Shown: positions 44,075 through 54,549, counted from the stretch's first letter. The stretch: 64,000 nt of DNA from Pedobacter aquatilis (GCF_030409415.1 NZ_JAUFPW010000008.1:1-64000); one strand, 5' to 3'. The notes: a model not told the origin generated them from the sequence alone. Numbers and translations are program-made.

Positions 44075-46360
44075 TTATTTCTTCGGCTTTGCCGACATAT
44101 AGAACGTCAGCTTACCACCATTTGTAATATCGCTATGCTTAATTTGGTAATCGGTAATTTCTTTACCATTTAAAACCACTTTGCTTACATAAACATTTTT
44201 AGGACTTTGTTTAATTGCTTCAACGGTAAAGGTTTTTCCGTTTTCAAGGTTTAAAACTGCATTGTTAACGGCCGGGCTACCCAATGAATATACATCAGAA
44301 CCTGGTGAAACCGGATAAAAGCCTAAAGAAGAGAACATATACCATGCACTCATTTGTCCGCAATCATCGTTTCCACCCAATCCATCGGCCGTAGGTTTAT
44401 ACTGCATATTTAAAATGTGGCGAACTTGTGCCTGGGTTTTCCAAGGCTGACCAGCCCAATTGTAAAAATATGCGATGTGATGCGCAGGCTCGTTACCATG
44501 TACATAACCGCCAATAATACCTTCGCGGGTGATGTCTTCAGTATGCGCAAAAAATTCATCTGGCAAATGCATAGTAAATAAAGTATCCAATCGCGAAGCG
44601 AACTTCGCTTTACCGCCCATCACTTCCATTAATGAGGCTGGGTCATGTGGAACAAAGAAACTGTAATTCCAGCTGTTACCCTCAATAAAACCTTGCCCTT
44701 CAGTATCTTTCGGGTCAAACGCTTTTTTAAATGTGCCATCAGCTAATTTTGGTCGCATAAAGCCCGATGCTTTATCCCAGTTATTTCTCCAGTTGTTAGA
44801 GCGTTTGGTAAACTCGTTGTAAACATCCGTTCTGTTCAACTTTTTCGCTAATTGTGCAATGGCCCAATCATCATAAGAGTATTCTAAATTGTTCGAAACT
44901 GAAACTCCACTTTTATCTGAAGGAATAAATCCTTTATCGATGTAATAACCAATACCCTCGTAATCGCGGTGATTTGCCGTTGTAATACAAGCATCCAAAG
45001 CTTTATTTGCATCGCCATTGTAAGTTCCTTTAATAATGGCATCAGCAATAACCGAAACACTGTGGTAACCACTCATACACCAATTATCATTTGCATAGTG
45101 CGACCAAATTGGCAACATATGTAAACTACTTTGCTCGTAATGTGCCATCATCGATTTCACCATGTCGTTGCTTCTTCCCGGTTGCATAATGTTAAAAAAT
45201 GGATGTAGTGCCCGGTAAGTATCCCAAAGAGAGAAAGTTGTATAATTTGTAAAACCATCCGCTTTATGAACATTTTGGTCTAAACCTTTATACTCACCAT
45301 TTAAATCTGTGTAAACGGTTGGGTTTATAAAGGCATGATATAAAGCGGTATAGAAGTTAATTTTGTTATCATTCGAAGCATTAACCTGAATCTTATTTAA
45401 TTCTTTATTCCAAATGCTTTGAGCTTGTGCTTTAACTTTGCTAAAATCCCATCCAGAGATTTCGCCACGCAAATTTTGCAATGCATTTTCCTGACTAACC
45501 GGCGACAAGGCAAATTTGATTTTTACTTTTTCGCCCTCTTCCGTATCAAAATCAAAATACATTTTAAGCTTCTTACCAGCAATCTCCGGGAAGTTTTTAT
45601 CCTGATTAAATTTACCCCAAAAACCTCTGTACGCTTGCTTTGCATCGTAACTTTTACGACCATAGCCTTTAAAAGCTTTCGAGAAACTCATTGCAAAATA
45701 CACCGTTCTGGTTCTAGCCCAACCATTTGTTTGGCGATAACCTGTTACTAAAGTATCGTTTACAACACGAACGTAAGTCCAAACGGTTTTTTCATCATAA
45801 TTGTAAATTCCAGCCATCAAATCTAGAATAATATGCGATTGGTCTGATTTCGGAAAAGTGTATTGATGCATCCCAACTCGGGTTGTAGCAGTTAATTCGG
45901 CCGTGATGTTATCATCATCAAGCTTAACTTTATAATAACCAGCTTCTGCAACTTCATTAGCATGAGCATATGCCGAACGATAGCCAGATTTTGGGTCGCT
46001 TGCTGTACCTGGATTTAATTGCAGTTTACCTTGAGTTGGCATGATTAAAAAATCGCCTAAATCCGAGTGGCCTGTGCCGCTAAAATGCGTATGGCTAAAG
46101 CCTGTAATGGTTTTATCTTCGTATTTGTAACCCGCACAATATTTGTAAACGTTGCCATTGTACTTGCCATTAACTTCATAAGATAAAGTATCGGTTTCGG
46201 GGCTAAGTTGTACCGCACCAAATGGAACCGTAGCACCAGGATAAGTATGGCCCATTTTAGACGTACCAATTATTGGCTTAACATATTGAACCAAATTCTG
46301 CTGTGCTGAAGCGAAAACCGCCGTAAACAGTAAACAAGGCAAAATAATTTTTTTAATCAT
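44075..46360 (-). CDS. GH92 alpha-mannosidase (second copy), secreted
   Basis: A 761-residue exported enzyme (signal about 1-19, ending ASAQ). Mature start VQYVKPIIGTSKMGHTYPGATVPFG (read in two parts) and TGFSHTHFSGTGHSDLGDF are typical of GH92. FSLWDTYRALHPFFNI (about 375) and the catalytic-base motif GGNDDCGQMSAWYMFSSLGFYP (about 690, read in two parts) are fully canonical, unlike the first copy. Expected activity is exo-alpha-mannosidase on N-glycan mannose. It is convergent with the acyltransferase gene, not part of the operon, and has its own -7 element. The two GH92 copies are clearly divergent, so they probably differ in linkage preference. Confidence 0.95.
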   Translation of the reverse strand: MIKKIILPCLLFTAVFASAQQNLVQYVKPIIGTSKMGHTYPGATVPFGAVQLSPETDTLSYEVNGKYNGNVYKYCAGYKYEDKTITGFSHTHFSGTGHSDLGDFLIMPTQGKLQLNPGTASDPKSGYRSAYAHANEVAEAGYYKVKLDDDNITAELTATTRVGMHQYTFPKSDQSHIILDLMAGIYNYDEKTVWTYVRVVNDTLVTGYRQTNGWARTRTVYFAMSFSKAFKGYGRKSYDAKQAYRGFWGKFNQDKNFPEIAGKKLKMYFDFDTEEGEKVKIKFALSPVSQENALQNLRGEISGWDFSKVKAQAQSIWNKELNKIQVNASNDNKINFYTALYHAFINPTVYTDLNGEYKGLDQNVHKADGFTNYTTFSLWDTYRALHPFFNIMQPGRSNDMVKSMMAHYEQSSLHMLPIWSHYANDNWCMSGYHSVSVIADAIIKGTYNGDANKALDACITTANHRDYEGIGYYIDKGFIPSDKSGVSVSNNLEYSYDDWAIAQLAKKLNRTDVYNEFTKRSNNWRNNWDKASGFMRPKLADGTFKKAFDPKDTEGQGFIEGNSWNYSFFVPHDPASLMEVMGGKAKFASRLDTLFTMHLPDEFFAHTEDITREGIIGGYVHGNEPAHHIAYFYNWAGQPWKTQAQVRHILNMQYKPTADGLGGNDDCGQMSAWYMFSSLGFYPVSPGSDVYSLGSPAVNNAVLNLENGKTFTVEAIKQSPKNVYVSKVVLNGKEITDYQIKHSDITNGGKLTFYMSAKPKK

Positions 46361-46415
46361 ATCGGTTTTAAAATTTTAAAATTCTAAGGTATTAATTTAT
46401 CTGTAATTGCTAAGC

Positions 46416-46423
46416 CAAAGTTA
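46416..46423 (-). promoter_or_regulatory. Possible -7 element for the second GH92 gene
   Basis: On the minus strand TAACTTTG matches TAnnTTTG, 55 bp before the ATG at 46360. A TTTG lies 30 bp further upstream, beyond the usual spacing, so only the -7 element is supported. Confidence 0.4.
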
Positions 46424-46597
46424 AACTAAATCGATTAACTATCTAAAAAAATACAAATGATTGAATAAATTTTTAGAAAAGCATGTTTGTGCTTGTCGGT
46501 TACTCCTGTCCCCGCCACATGCTTCAATCTTTTTGTTAATTATTGTAAGTGATTAAAGTTAATGAACCAAAAAGTATTTCCGCTATGTCGAGTTTAG

Positions 46598-47315
46598 ATT
46601 GCAGTTTTACTACATAACCGTCATTTCGACCGTGATAGATATCAAGACGCAGCTACAAGGTGAAATGTTTAATTAGGTTCAAAGATTTCTCTGTTCCGCT
46701 ACGCTTCAATCGAAATGACGGTACGACTTGCCTGTTTCAGTTGCAGAATTACTACATAACCGTCATTACGACCATAGCGGAGAATCACGAAGTGTTCAGC
46801 GAAGCTAAATCTTTTAAATGAGGTTCAAAGATTTCTCTGTTCCGCTGCGCTTCAATCGAAATGACGGTACGACTTGCCTGTTTCGGTTGCAGAATTACTA
46901 CATAACCGTCATAACGACCGTAGCGGAGAACCACGAAGCGCTCAGCGAAGCTAAATCTTTTAAATGAGGTTCAAAGACTTCTCTGTTCCGCTGCGCTTCA
47001 ATCGAAATGACGGTACGACTTGCCTGTTTCGGTTGCAGAATTACTACATAACCGTCATTACGACCGTAGCGGAGAACCACGAAGCGCTCAGCGAAGCTAA
47101 ATCTTTTAAATGAGGTTCAAAGACTTCTCTGTTCCGCTGCGCTTCAATCGAAATGGACGATACGACTTGCCTGTTTCGGTTGCAGAATTACTACATAACC
47201 GTCATTACGACCGTAGCGGAGAACCACGAAGCGCTCAGCGAAGCTAAATCTTTTAAATTAGGTTCAAAGATTTCTCTGTTCCGCTGCGCTCCAATCGAAA
47301 TGACGGCAAAGGTTG
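46598..47315. repeat. Five tandem copies of a ~146-bp hairpin repeat
   Basis: Units begin (GTTGCAGAATTACTACATAA) at 46740, 46886, 47032 and 47179, a 146-147 bp period, preceded by a diverged copy from about 46598. The inner copies are nearly identical. Each unit has inverted ends: ACCGTCATTACGACCGTAGC.. on the left and ..TCGAAATGACGGT on the right, with GCGGAGA / TCTCTGTTCCGC arms between, so each can fold as one long imperfect hairpin. The unit resembles dispersed 'GTCATTTCGACC..GAGAAATC' palindromes of Bacteroidota. Short open frames inside it are by-products of the repeat. Confidence 0.9.
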
Positions 47316-47587
47316 TAGATTTAGGTTGCAGGTTTTGTGCACAGGTTTAAGTTTTTAAACCAGATTGAAGCGGATACCGGCCTTGTGGTTAAGGCCTGCA
47401 GGCGTATGAGCAAAAGGCTGGACTAACGCTAACTTGTACGTAATTTTGCTTTTCAAAAAAATATTTTTGCTTGGCTATTCATAAACAACATACGAATGGC
47501 AAACATAAATTCTCAGCCAGTTTTTGCTTTTCAAAAAATCAAAAATTAACAAATACGCATTTCCCTTTTTACAAGTAACTGACTTGC

Positions 47588-47622
47588 TTTGCTTAAATTG
47601 AGGCAAATAAACCTTATTTTTG
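47588..47622 (+). promoter_or_regulatory. Putative promoter of mnmA
   Basis: TTTG (47588-47591), 23 bp, then TATTTTTG (47615-47622), a full match to TAnnTTTG. Transcription would start about 10 bases before the ATG at 47640, a short leader. Confidence 0.55.
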
Positions 47623-47639
47623 CGTCCAATAATTTTAAG

Positions 47640-48731
47640 ATGAGTAAACACGGTAGAATTCTGGTAGCCATGAGTGGCGGGGTTGATAGTTCGGTAGCTG
47701 CAGTTATGCTACATGAGCAGGGTTACGAGGTAATTGGCCTGACCATGAAAACCTGGGATTATGCATCATCGGGCGGGAGTAGTAAGGAAACTGGTTGTTG
47801 CTCGTTGGATAGTATTAATGATGCTCGTACACTTGCTGTAAATTATGGTTTCCCACATTATATTTTAGATATTCGCGATGAATTTGGCGATTATGTTATC
47901 GATAATTTCGTTGATGAATACTTAGCTGGTAGAACGCCAAATCCTTGCGTTTTATGTAATACACACATCAAATGGGAAGCTTTATTGAAACGTGCCAACA
48001 AATTAGATTGTGAATTCATCGCAACCGGACATTATGCAAATATCCGTCAGCAAGATAGTGGACGGTATGTAATTTCGAAAGGTAAAGACGAAAATAAGGA
48101 CCAATCTTATGTTTTGTGGGGCGTTTCGCAAGAGAACCTTTCGCGTACAAAATTTCCATTAGGTAGTTTCGCAAAAGCAGATATAAGGCAAATGGCTTTA
48201 GATATGGGGCAAGAGGAATTGGCCAAAAAATCTGAAAGTTACGAAATTTGTTTCGTGCCGGATAACGATTACAGAGCTTTCTTACGCCATAAGGTTGAAG
48301 ATTTAGAAGAACGTGTTGCGGGTGGAAATTTCATATTAAGCAATGGAATGGTTGTCGGTCAACACAAAGGCTATCCGTTTTATACTATTGGTCAGCGCAA
48401 AGGTTTAGGCGTTGCTTTTGGCGAGCCAATGTTTGTTACTCAAATCTTACCAGAAAGTAATACCGTTGTTTTAGGCAGAGCTGATGAATTGGAACGTAAA
48501 GAAGCTATGGTCCGAAACATTAACCTGATAAAATATGCAAGCATTGAAGAGCCAATGAACGACGTGATTACAAAAATCCGTTATAAAGATGCGGGTATGT
48601 TAAGTACAATTGTTCAGGAAAAAGACAGAATGCGTGTAGTTTTTGACCACAATGTTTCTGCAATTGCCCCTGGACAATCGGCCGTATTTTACGAAGGAAA
48701 TGATTTATTAGGTGGTGGATTTTTAGTTTAA
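47640..48731 (+). CDS. mnmA: tRNA-specific 2-thiouridylase
   Basis: A 363-residue enzyme that thiolates U34 of tRNA-Lys, -Glu and -Gln. I start at ATG 47640 (MSKHGRILVAMSGG), since the longer frame from 47589 adds 17 residues across the promoter. Visible: PP-loop AMSGGVDSS (about 8-16), TGHYAN (about 129), catalytic Cys pair in PNPCVLCN (about 103) and SYEICFVPD (about 202), and a C-terminal beta-barrel. It stands alone and ends in a clear terminator. Confidence 0.96.
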   Translation: MSKHGRILVAMSGGVDSSVAAVMLHEQGYEVIGLTMKTWDYASSGGSSKETGCCSLDSINDARTLAVNYGFPHYILDIRDEFGDYVIDNFVDEYLAGRTPNPCVLCNTHIKWEALLKRANKLDCEFIATGHYANIRQQDSGRYVISKGKDENKDQSYVLWGVSQENLSRTKFPLGSFAKADIRQMALDMGQEELAKKSESYEICFVPDNDYRAFLRHKVEDLEERVAGGNFILSNGMVVGQHKGYPFYTIGQRKGLGVAFGEPMFVTQILPESNTVVLGRADELERKEAMVRNINLIKYASIEEPMNDVITKIRYKDAGMLSTIVQEKDRMRVVFDHNVSAIAPGQSAVFYEGNDLLGGGFLV

Positions 48732-48756
48732 AATCATCTTTAACAATATTTTAAAA

Positions 48757-48780
48757 CCGACTTTAAGTCGGCTTTTTTTT
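48757..48780 (+). terminator. Terminator after mnmA
   Basis: CCGACT (48757-48762) pairs with AGTCGG (48766-48771) over a TTA loop, followed by CTTTTTTTT. Confidence 0.85.
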
Positions 48781-48817
48781 GTTTTACTTAATTCAGCAAT
48801 TTGAAATTTGCAAAAAT

Positions 48818-48847
48818 TTTGAAATCGTAATTTTTAGGCTACATTTG
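48818..48847 (+). promoter_or_regulatory. Putative promoter of aqpZ
   Basis: TTTG (48818-48821), 18 bp, then TACATTTG (48840-48847), a full consensus match, about 47 bp before the ATG at 48894. Confidence 0.65.
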
Positions 48848-48893
48848 CAGCATCTCATTCCTATTTAATTTTTTAACTATAAAAAAACTTTAA

Positions 48894-49601
48894 ATGGAAA
48901 CGAGTAAATTCTCAAAATTTAGCGCCGAATTTCTTGGCACTTTAGTATTAGTTTTAATGGGTTGCGGTAGCGCAGTAATTGCCGGTGCTGATGGTACAAC
49001 GGGCGTTGGCTTGTTGGGCATATCCTTTGCTTTCGGTTTATCCGTTGTTGCAATGGCATATGCAATCGGGCACATTTCTGGTTGCCATATTAATCCGGCA
49101 ATATCTATCGGGATGGTTTTTGCCGGCAGAATGAAAGCCAGCGAAGCAGCTTACTACATTGTTGCACAAATTTTAGGTGCAATTGCTGGTGCAGGCTTAT
49201 TATACTTAATTGTAAGTAACCAAGCAACTTTCGCAATGAAAGAATGGGCATTAGGCTCAAATGGTTGGGGAAAAGGTTATTTGGGCGAGTACAATTCTAC
49301 GGCAGCTTTTATAGCTGAAGCAGTATTTACTTTCATCTTTTTATTGGTGATTTTTGGCTCTACATCTACCAAAAACATTAATGGCGGATTTGCAGGTTTA
49401 GCAATAGGTTTAAGCTTAGTGCTAATTCATATTGTTGGTATTAAAATAACTGGCGTATCTGTAAACCCGGCTCGTAGTATCGGTCCTGCTGTTTTAGCGG
49501 GTGGCGAGGCATTAAAACAAGTTTGGATGTTTATTGCTGCTCCGATTGTTGGGGCAATTTTAAGCGCTGTAGTTTGGAAAACTGTTTTAGAGAAAAACTA
49601 A
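48894..49601 (+). CDS. aqpZ: Aquaporin Z-like water channel
   Basis: A 235-residue MIP-family protein with six membrane helices and the two half-helix NPA motifs, CHINPAISIG (about 66) and SVNPARSIGPA (about 187). The water-channel type is suggested by the AqpZ-like start AEFLGTLVLVLMGCGSAV and by His in GHISGCHINPA together with NPARSIGPA (selectivity-filter Arg). It passes water through the inner membrane. It is convergent with the glutathione peroxidase gene. Confidence 0.94.
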   Translation: METSKFSKFSAEFLGTLVLVLMGCGSAVIAGADGTTGVGLLGISFAFGLSVVAMAYAIGHISGCHINPAISIGMVFAGRMKASEAAYYIVAQILGAIAGAGLLYLIVSNQATFAMKEWALGSNGWGKGYLGEYNSTAAFIAEAVFTFIFLLVIFGSTSTKNINGGFAGLAIGLSLVLIHIVGIKITGVSVNPARSIGPAVLAGGEALKQVWMFIAAPIVGAILSAVVWKTVLEKN

Positions 49602-49687
49602 TGAAGATGGAAAAGGTAAGATGGAGGATGGAATAAAACGAATTCTATTATTTATCATTTTTTCATCAGTATAGACATTATTCAATA

Positions 49688-49740
49688 AAAAAGGGTAAAA
49701 TGGAAGATTGAATAAAACCCACTCTCCATTTTACCTTTTT
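49688..49740. terminator. Bidirectional terminator between aqpZ and the peroxidase gene
   Basis: AAAAGGGTAAAATGGA (around 49689-49704) pairs with TCCATTTTACCTTTT (49725-49739) with a one-base bulge; A-run and T-run flank the stem. An outer, weaker inverted repeat (ATGAAGATGG.. at 49601, ..CATCTTCAT near 49780) surrounds it. Confidence 0.7.
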
Positions 49741-49788
49741 ATTTCAGATAGAAAATCATTCCATTTTCCATCAAACATCTTCATATAC

Positions 49789-50304
49789 CTAAAGATTTTT
49801 TACAATTGCCTCATCCATAGGCTTAGTTTTAGAACGGAAACGATGAACCAACTCTCCTTTTTCGTTGATTAAAAACTTTTCGAAGTTCCATTTAATATCA
49901 CCTTGCTCTTCTGTATTAGTTTGCGTTGTTAAATACTTAAACAAAGGACTAATATCATCACCTTTTACACTGCTTTTTTCAGCAAGTAAGAATGAAACAT
50001 TGTATTTTCCGGTACAAAATTCTTTAATTTCTGCATTCGTAGAGAATTCTTGTCCACCGAAATTACCAGCCGGAAAACCGATTAAAACAACTTTTTTACC
50101 ATACTGCTTTTGAAGTTTTTCTAAATCTTCGTACTGTGGCGTATAACCACATTTAGATGCAGTATTAACTATCATAATTTTTTTGCCTTTAAATTTCGAT
50201 AGTTTTATTTCTTTACCATCGATTGTTTTAAAGCTGAAATCGTAAACATTTTTTGGTGGGTTTGGAACCAAAAAGTTTAATAGAATTAAAATCGTGCTTA
50301 TCAT
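49789..50304 (-). CDS. Glutathione peroxidase-family protein (cysteine type)
   Basis: A 171-residue thiol peroxidase with a short hydrophobic N-terminus (MISTILILLNFLVPNPP), so it may be exported. The catalytic Cys lies in NTASKCGYTPQYEDL (about 51; Cys, not selenocysteine), Gln in GFPAGNFGGQE (about 86) and the Trp-Asn pair in IKWNFEKFL (about 138). These enzymes reduce peroxides, in bacteria usually with thioredoxin as donor. Convergent with aqpZ. Confidence 0.93.
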   Translation of the reverse strand: MISTILILLNFLVPNPPKNVYDFSFKTIDGKEIKLSKFKGKKIMIVNTASKCGYTPQYEDLEKLQKQYGKKVVLIGFPAGNFGGQEFSTNAEIKEFCTGKYNVSFLLAEKSSVKGDDISPLFKYLTTQTNTEEQGDIKWNFEKFLINEKGELVHRFRSKTKPMDEAIVKNL

Positions 50305-50370
50305 TTTATGTTTATTTTATATACGAATATAGGTACAAATAGTTTTTTGAACGTGCTTTTTATTTCAAAT

Positions 50371-51375
50371 CTATTTAGGATTACAAATAGTAGACAATTT
50401 AGCAGAATAATTAGCATTTAATGGTTCGTTGGTTTGTGCCAAACGTTGTGAACCTGTGTTTGCCGGACAAGCAATATCGCCAACTGCATCATAGATCAAT
50501 CTGTTACCATTTGCCACTAATTCTTTTGGCACATAAATTTGAACTTTTGTAATCGAATAGCCAGAAGGGAAATAACGAATGTAGTAACCATCAGGATGTT
50601 TAGTCCAGATGCCGCTTGGTACATCCGCTCTTGTAGGCGCCATCCCTGCAAGGATTGCATACTTCTCCATATCAGCATAGGTGTAATTGCCAGAAGAAAC
50701 CAATTGTCGGATATTATTTTCAGCTTCGAAAACCGCTTTTACACCAGATGGCAATTGGTCTTTAGCTTTCTCCATAACATCGAAAGGCAATATACCCAAT
50801 GCGCCACCTTCTAATTGGGTAAGCTGCTTAGGTGTAAGTAATTTTATAGCAGTGAGTTTAACTTGTCCGGCGTAATCAGCAAATTTTGTTCTGGCAATAA
50901 TTGTCCATAGTAAAACCTGAATATCATGCTGTTTAACATCCTGATGTTTTTCAGCGCTTCTTAATACCGAAATTACAATTTGTTCTTTCGGACCCAAAAC
51001 TGGTGCAAACATATAACCATCACCCTTCGATGGTGCAAATGTTCCGGCTTTTAAGCAATAACTTTTATTCGTCATTTCATAAAAACCATCACATAAAATA
51101 TAACCGCCTTCAGTATTTCTTGGAAGAAGATATAATGGTTGGTATTTTGCTGATGCATTGAATTCGGGCATCTGCTCGCCTTCTCGATTTACATCCTCAA
51201 AATTTGTAGAAATTGCCTCTGGTTGTTTCAAGAATTTGTCTACTCCCAATGCTTTGGCGCCTTGAGTGGTTCCTACTTTTAATAATTTATCTTTTAAGCC
51301 ACCGAATTGTGCATTAGCTGATATGCATGCTACAGATAATAATGATGTTAAGAGAATGATTTTTAGATTTTTCAT
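50371..51375 (-). CDS. Secreted protein of unknown function
   Basis: A 334-residue protein with a signal peptide (about 1-22, ending ANAQ) and then FGGLKDKLLKVGTTQGAKALGV. No domain is recognised. It contains long helical segments (about 165-240) and two Cys near the C-terminus (DIACPANTG, STICNPK) that could form a disulphide. It lies 66 bp from the peroxidase gene on the same strand. Confidence 0.75.
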   Translation of the reverse strand: MKNLKIILLTSLLSVACISANAQFGGLKDKLLKVGTTQGAKALGVDKFLKQPEAISTNFEDVNREGEQMPEFNASAKYQPLYLLPRNTEGGYILCDGFYEMTNKSYCLKAGTFAPSKGDGYMFAPVLGPKEQIVISVLRSAEKHQDVKQHDIQVLLWTIIARTKFADYAGQVKLTAIKLLTPKQLTQLEGGALGILPFDVMEKAKDQLPSGVKAVFEAENNIRQLVSSGNYTYADMEKYAILAGMAPTRADVPSGIWTKHPDGYYIRYFPSGYSITKVQIYVPKELVANGNRLIYDAVGDIACPANTGSQRLAQTNEPLNANYSAKLSTICNPK

Positions 51376-51592
51376 AGAGGATTAGATTTATAGGTAATAC
51401 AAACTTAGAACATTACGGTTAATTCTATATAAATTTAAAAAAAATTATTCCTCCAAACTCTATCTATTATTCTCATATTCAATATTTTAAATAAAAATCA
51501 GAATTTTATTTTGTGAATTAAAAATAAATTCAGACATTTGAAATATTATTTGGCAAACAAGCTAAATAAAAGTCAATCTTTTTATCAGATTG
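51376..51592. other. AT-rich upstream region of the SAM riboswitch
   Basis: Very AT-rich. The promoter of the met operon must lie here; GACATTTG at 51533-51540 is one base off TAnnTTTG, but no exact element with good spacing was found. Confidence 0.35.
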
Positions 51593-51701
51593 ATTTATAA
51601 AGAAGTGGCGAGAGACTGGCTCTAAGACCCACTGGCAACCCTCAGAAAGAGAAGGTGCCAATTCCTGACCAAATAACATGGTGTTATTTGGAGATATAAA
51701 T
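51593..51701 (+). ncRNA. SAM-I (S-box) riboswitch aptamer
   Basis: P1 is formed by ATTTATA (51593-51599) and TATAAAT (51695-51701). Inside are the S-box conserved blocks: GAGAGACTGGCTCTAAGACCC, then CTGGCAACC (51632-51640), AAGGTGCCAATTCCTGACC (51652-51670) and the P4 hairpin AAATAAC/GTTATTT (51671-51690). SAM-I aptamers shut off methionine genes when S-adenosylmethionine is high. It precedes metY-metX-hom on the same strand, with 275 bp between the aptamer and the metY ATG. Confidence 0.93.
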
Positions 51702-51806
51702 TTAACTGATGAATACATTAAATCTTCAATCGCAAAGCGAATCCAGTACAAAACTCCAAAAGGTAGAAATTTCGTCTATTAAATTAATGTGTTTTGAAAT
51801 GCAGGC

Positions 51807-51839
51807 GATTACTTGTATGTGCTGTTGCATACAGTAATC
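51807..51839 (+). promoter_or_regulatory. Hairpin in the metY leader, possible part of the expression platform
   Basis: GATTACT (51807-51813) and AGTAATC (51833-51839) enclose a second GTATG/CATAC stem. No T-tract directly follows. A second small hairpin TCCCGAATAATCGGGA lies at about 51881-51896. Which of these, if either, switches with the aptamer is unclear. Confidence 0.4.
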
Positions 51840-51889
51840 TAAAAATCTTCCACTCTTGTTTCTTTTTCAAATTGGAAGGTCCCGAATAA

Positions 51890-53308
<1,419 letters not shown>

Positions 53309-53342
53309 TAAATTTTTTAGATACAACACGACAATTTTTACA

Positions 53343-54401
53343 ATGAGCACTGCATCAATATATAATCATACCAAACAATTTAAATTAGAAAGCGGCAAAA
53401 AACTTCGCGATCTTCAAATTGCGTATCAAACCTATGGAAAGCTTAATGCAAATAAAGACAATGTAATCTGGGTTTGCCATGCACTTACCGCAAATGCTGA
53501 TGTTTTTGAGTGGTGGGAAGGTTTATTTGGGCAAAATGCTTTGTTTAATCCAAACGACCATTATATTGTTTGCGCTAATGTTTTGGGTTCAAACTATGGA
53601 ACCACAAATCCTTTAAGTACAAATCCGGTAACAGGCTTACCTTATTATCTATCGTTTCCACAATTTACCATTAGAGATTTTGTTTCAGCACATCAATTAT
53701 TGGCAAATCATTTGGGCATTAATCAAATCAAATTATTGATTGGCGGTTCATTGGGCGGTCAACAGTCTGTAGAATGGGCGATATCTGAGCCAGCGAGAAT
53801 AGAAAATCTTATTTTGGTTGCTACAAATGCAGTTCATTCGCCTTGGGGAATTGCTTTTAATGAAAGTCAGCGTTTAGCTATAACAACCGATAGAACATTT
53901 TTCGCCAATCAGCCTGATGGAGGCTGCAAAGGTTTAAAAACCGCCAGAAGCATTGCACTTTTAAGTTATAGAACTTACAATGCGTACGGAAGCACCCAGG
54001 TTGAAAGTGTTAATGATAAAACGGATAATTTCCGTGCTTCATCTTACCAAAATTATCAAGGTGAAAAATTAATAAATCGCTTTAATGCATACAGTTACTA
54101 TTATTTAACTAAAGCGATGGATAGCCATAACGTTGGTCGTAATCGTAAATCAATTGCAGAAGCTTTGAAATTAATTAAGGCAAATACTCTAGTTATCGGT
54201 ATTGAGAATGATTTTCTGTTCCCTATTTCTGAGCAAAAATATCTCGCTGATAATATAACGGATGCTGCTTTTGAAACTATCCATTCTGAATATGGACATG
54301 ATGGTTTCTTAATTGAAACAAATGCTTTAACAAACATCATCGGAAACTTTATCAAAGAAAGCAGAAATAAGAAAATTATTAAGTTACAGCACACGGCCTG
54401 A
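53343..54401 (+). CDS. metX: Homoserine O-acetyltransferase
   Basis: A 352-residue alpha/beta-hydrolase-fold acetyltransferase. Start chosen at ATG 53343 (MSTASIYNHTKQFKLESG), 34 bp after metY; the frame is open further upstream but overlaps metY. Key blocks: WVCHALTANADVFEWW, the nucleophile elbow LLIGGSLGGQQSVEWA (Ser about 137), Asp in IGIENDFLFPIS (about 285) and His in YGHDGFL (about 318). It activates homoserine with acetyl-CoA for MetY. Confidence 0.95.
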   Translation: MSTASIYNHTKQFKLESGKKLRDLQIAYQTYGKLNANKDNVIWVCHALTANADVFEWWEGLFGQNALFNPNDHYIVCANVLGSNYGTTNPLSTNPVTGLPYYLSFPQFTIRDFVSAHQLLANHLGINQIKLLIGGSLGGQQSVEWAISEPARIENLILVATNAVHSPWGIAFNESQRLAITTDRTFFANQPDGGCKGLKTARSIALLSYRTYNAYGSTQVESVNDKTDNFRASSYQNYQGEKLINRFNAYSYYYLTKAMDSHNVGRNRKSIAEALKLIKANTLVIGIENDFLFPISEQKYLADNITDAAFETIHSEYGHDGFLIETNALTNIIGNFIKESRNKKIIKLQHTA

Positions 54402-54510
54402 TAAAGTTTGAAGGCTGGAAAATTGAAGGTTTAAGAAAACTAGCGATAAAGCTAAAGGGAAAATCAAATTAAAAAAAACAAAACTAGCGAATCTGTATTG
54501 AACCATATCT

Positions 54511-54541
54511 TGATACTTGATACCCGCTACTTGATACTACA
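54511..54541. repeat. Short TTGATAC-type repeats before hom
   Basis: CTTGATACTTGATACCCGCT.. followed by CTTGATACTAC holds three TTGATAC heptamers within 30 bases. A related cluster (TATCAAGA, TATCAGG, TATCAAG) lies at about 60952-60980 after the rpe-side of the TonB receptor. Low-complexity drift or a minor repeat family. Confidence 0.5.
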
Positions 54542-54549
54542 ATACAATC

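Larger units (their letters stand above)
46361..47639. other. 1.28-kb gene-free gap between GH92 and mnmA
   Basis: It contains the GH92 promoter side, the hairpin-repeat array, then about 320 bases after the array. In the latter, TTTGCTTTTCAAAAAA appears twice (near 47445 and 47524) and once near 16918, and the mnmA promoter lies at the right end. No RNA gene was recognised. Confidence 0.6.

Noticed and set aside
46598..47315. Regular repeat array considered as a CRISPR
   Set aside because: The period is ~146 bp with no unique spacers; almost the whole unit is repeated and it folds as a hairpin. No cas genes are nearby.
46898..47350. Two small open frames (60 and 65 codons) inside the hairpin-repeat array
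   Set aside because: They are built from the repeat sequence itself, on opposite strands, and have no start context or homology.
49789..50304. Selenoprotein form of glutathione peroxidase
   Set aside because: The catalytic codon encodes Cys (SKCGYT), and no in-frame TGA is needed for the full-length protein.
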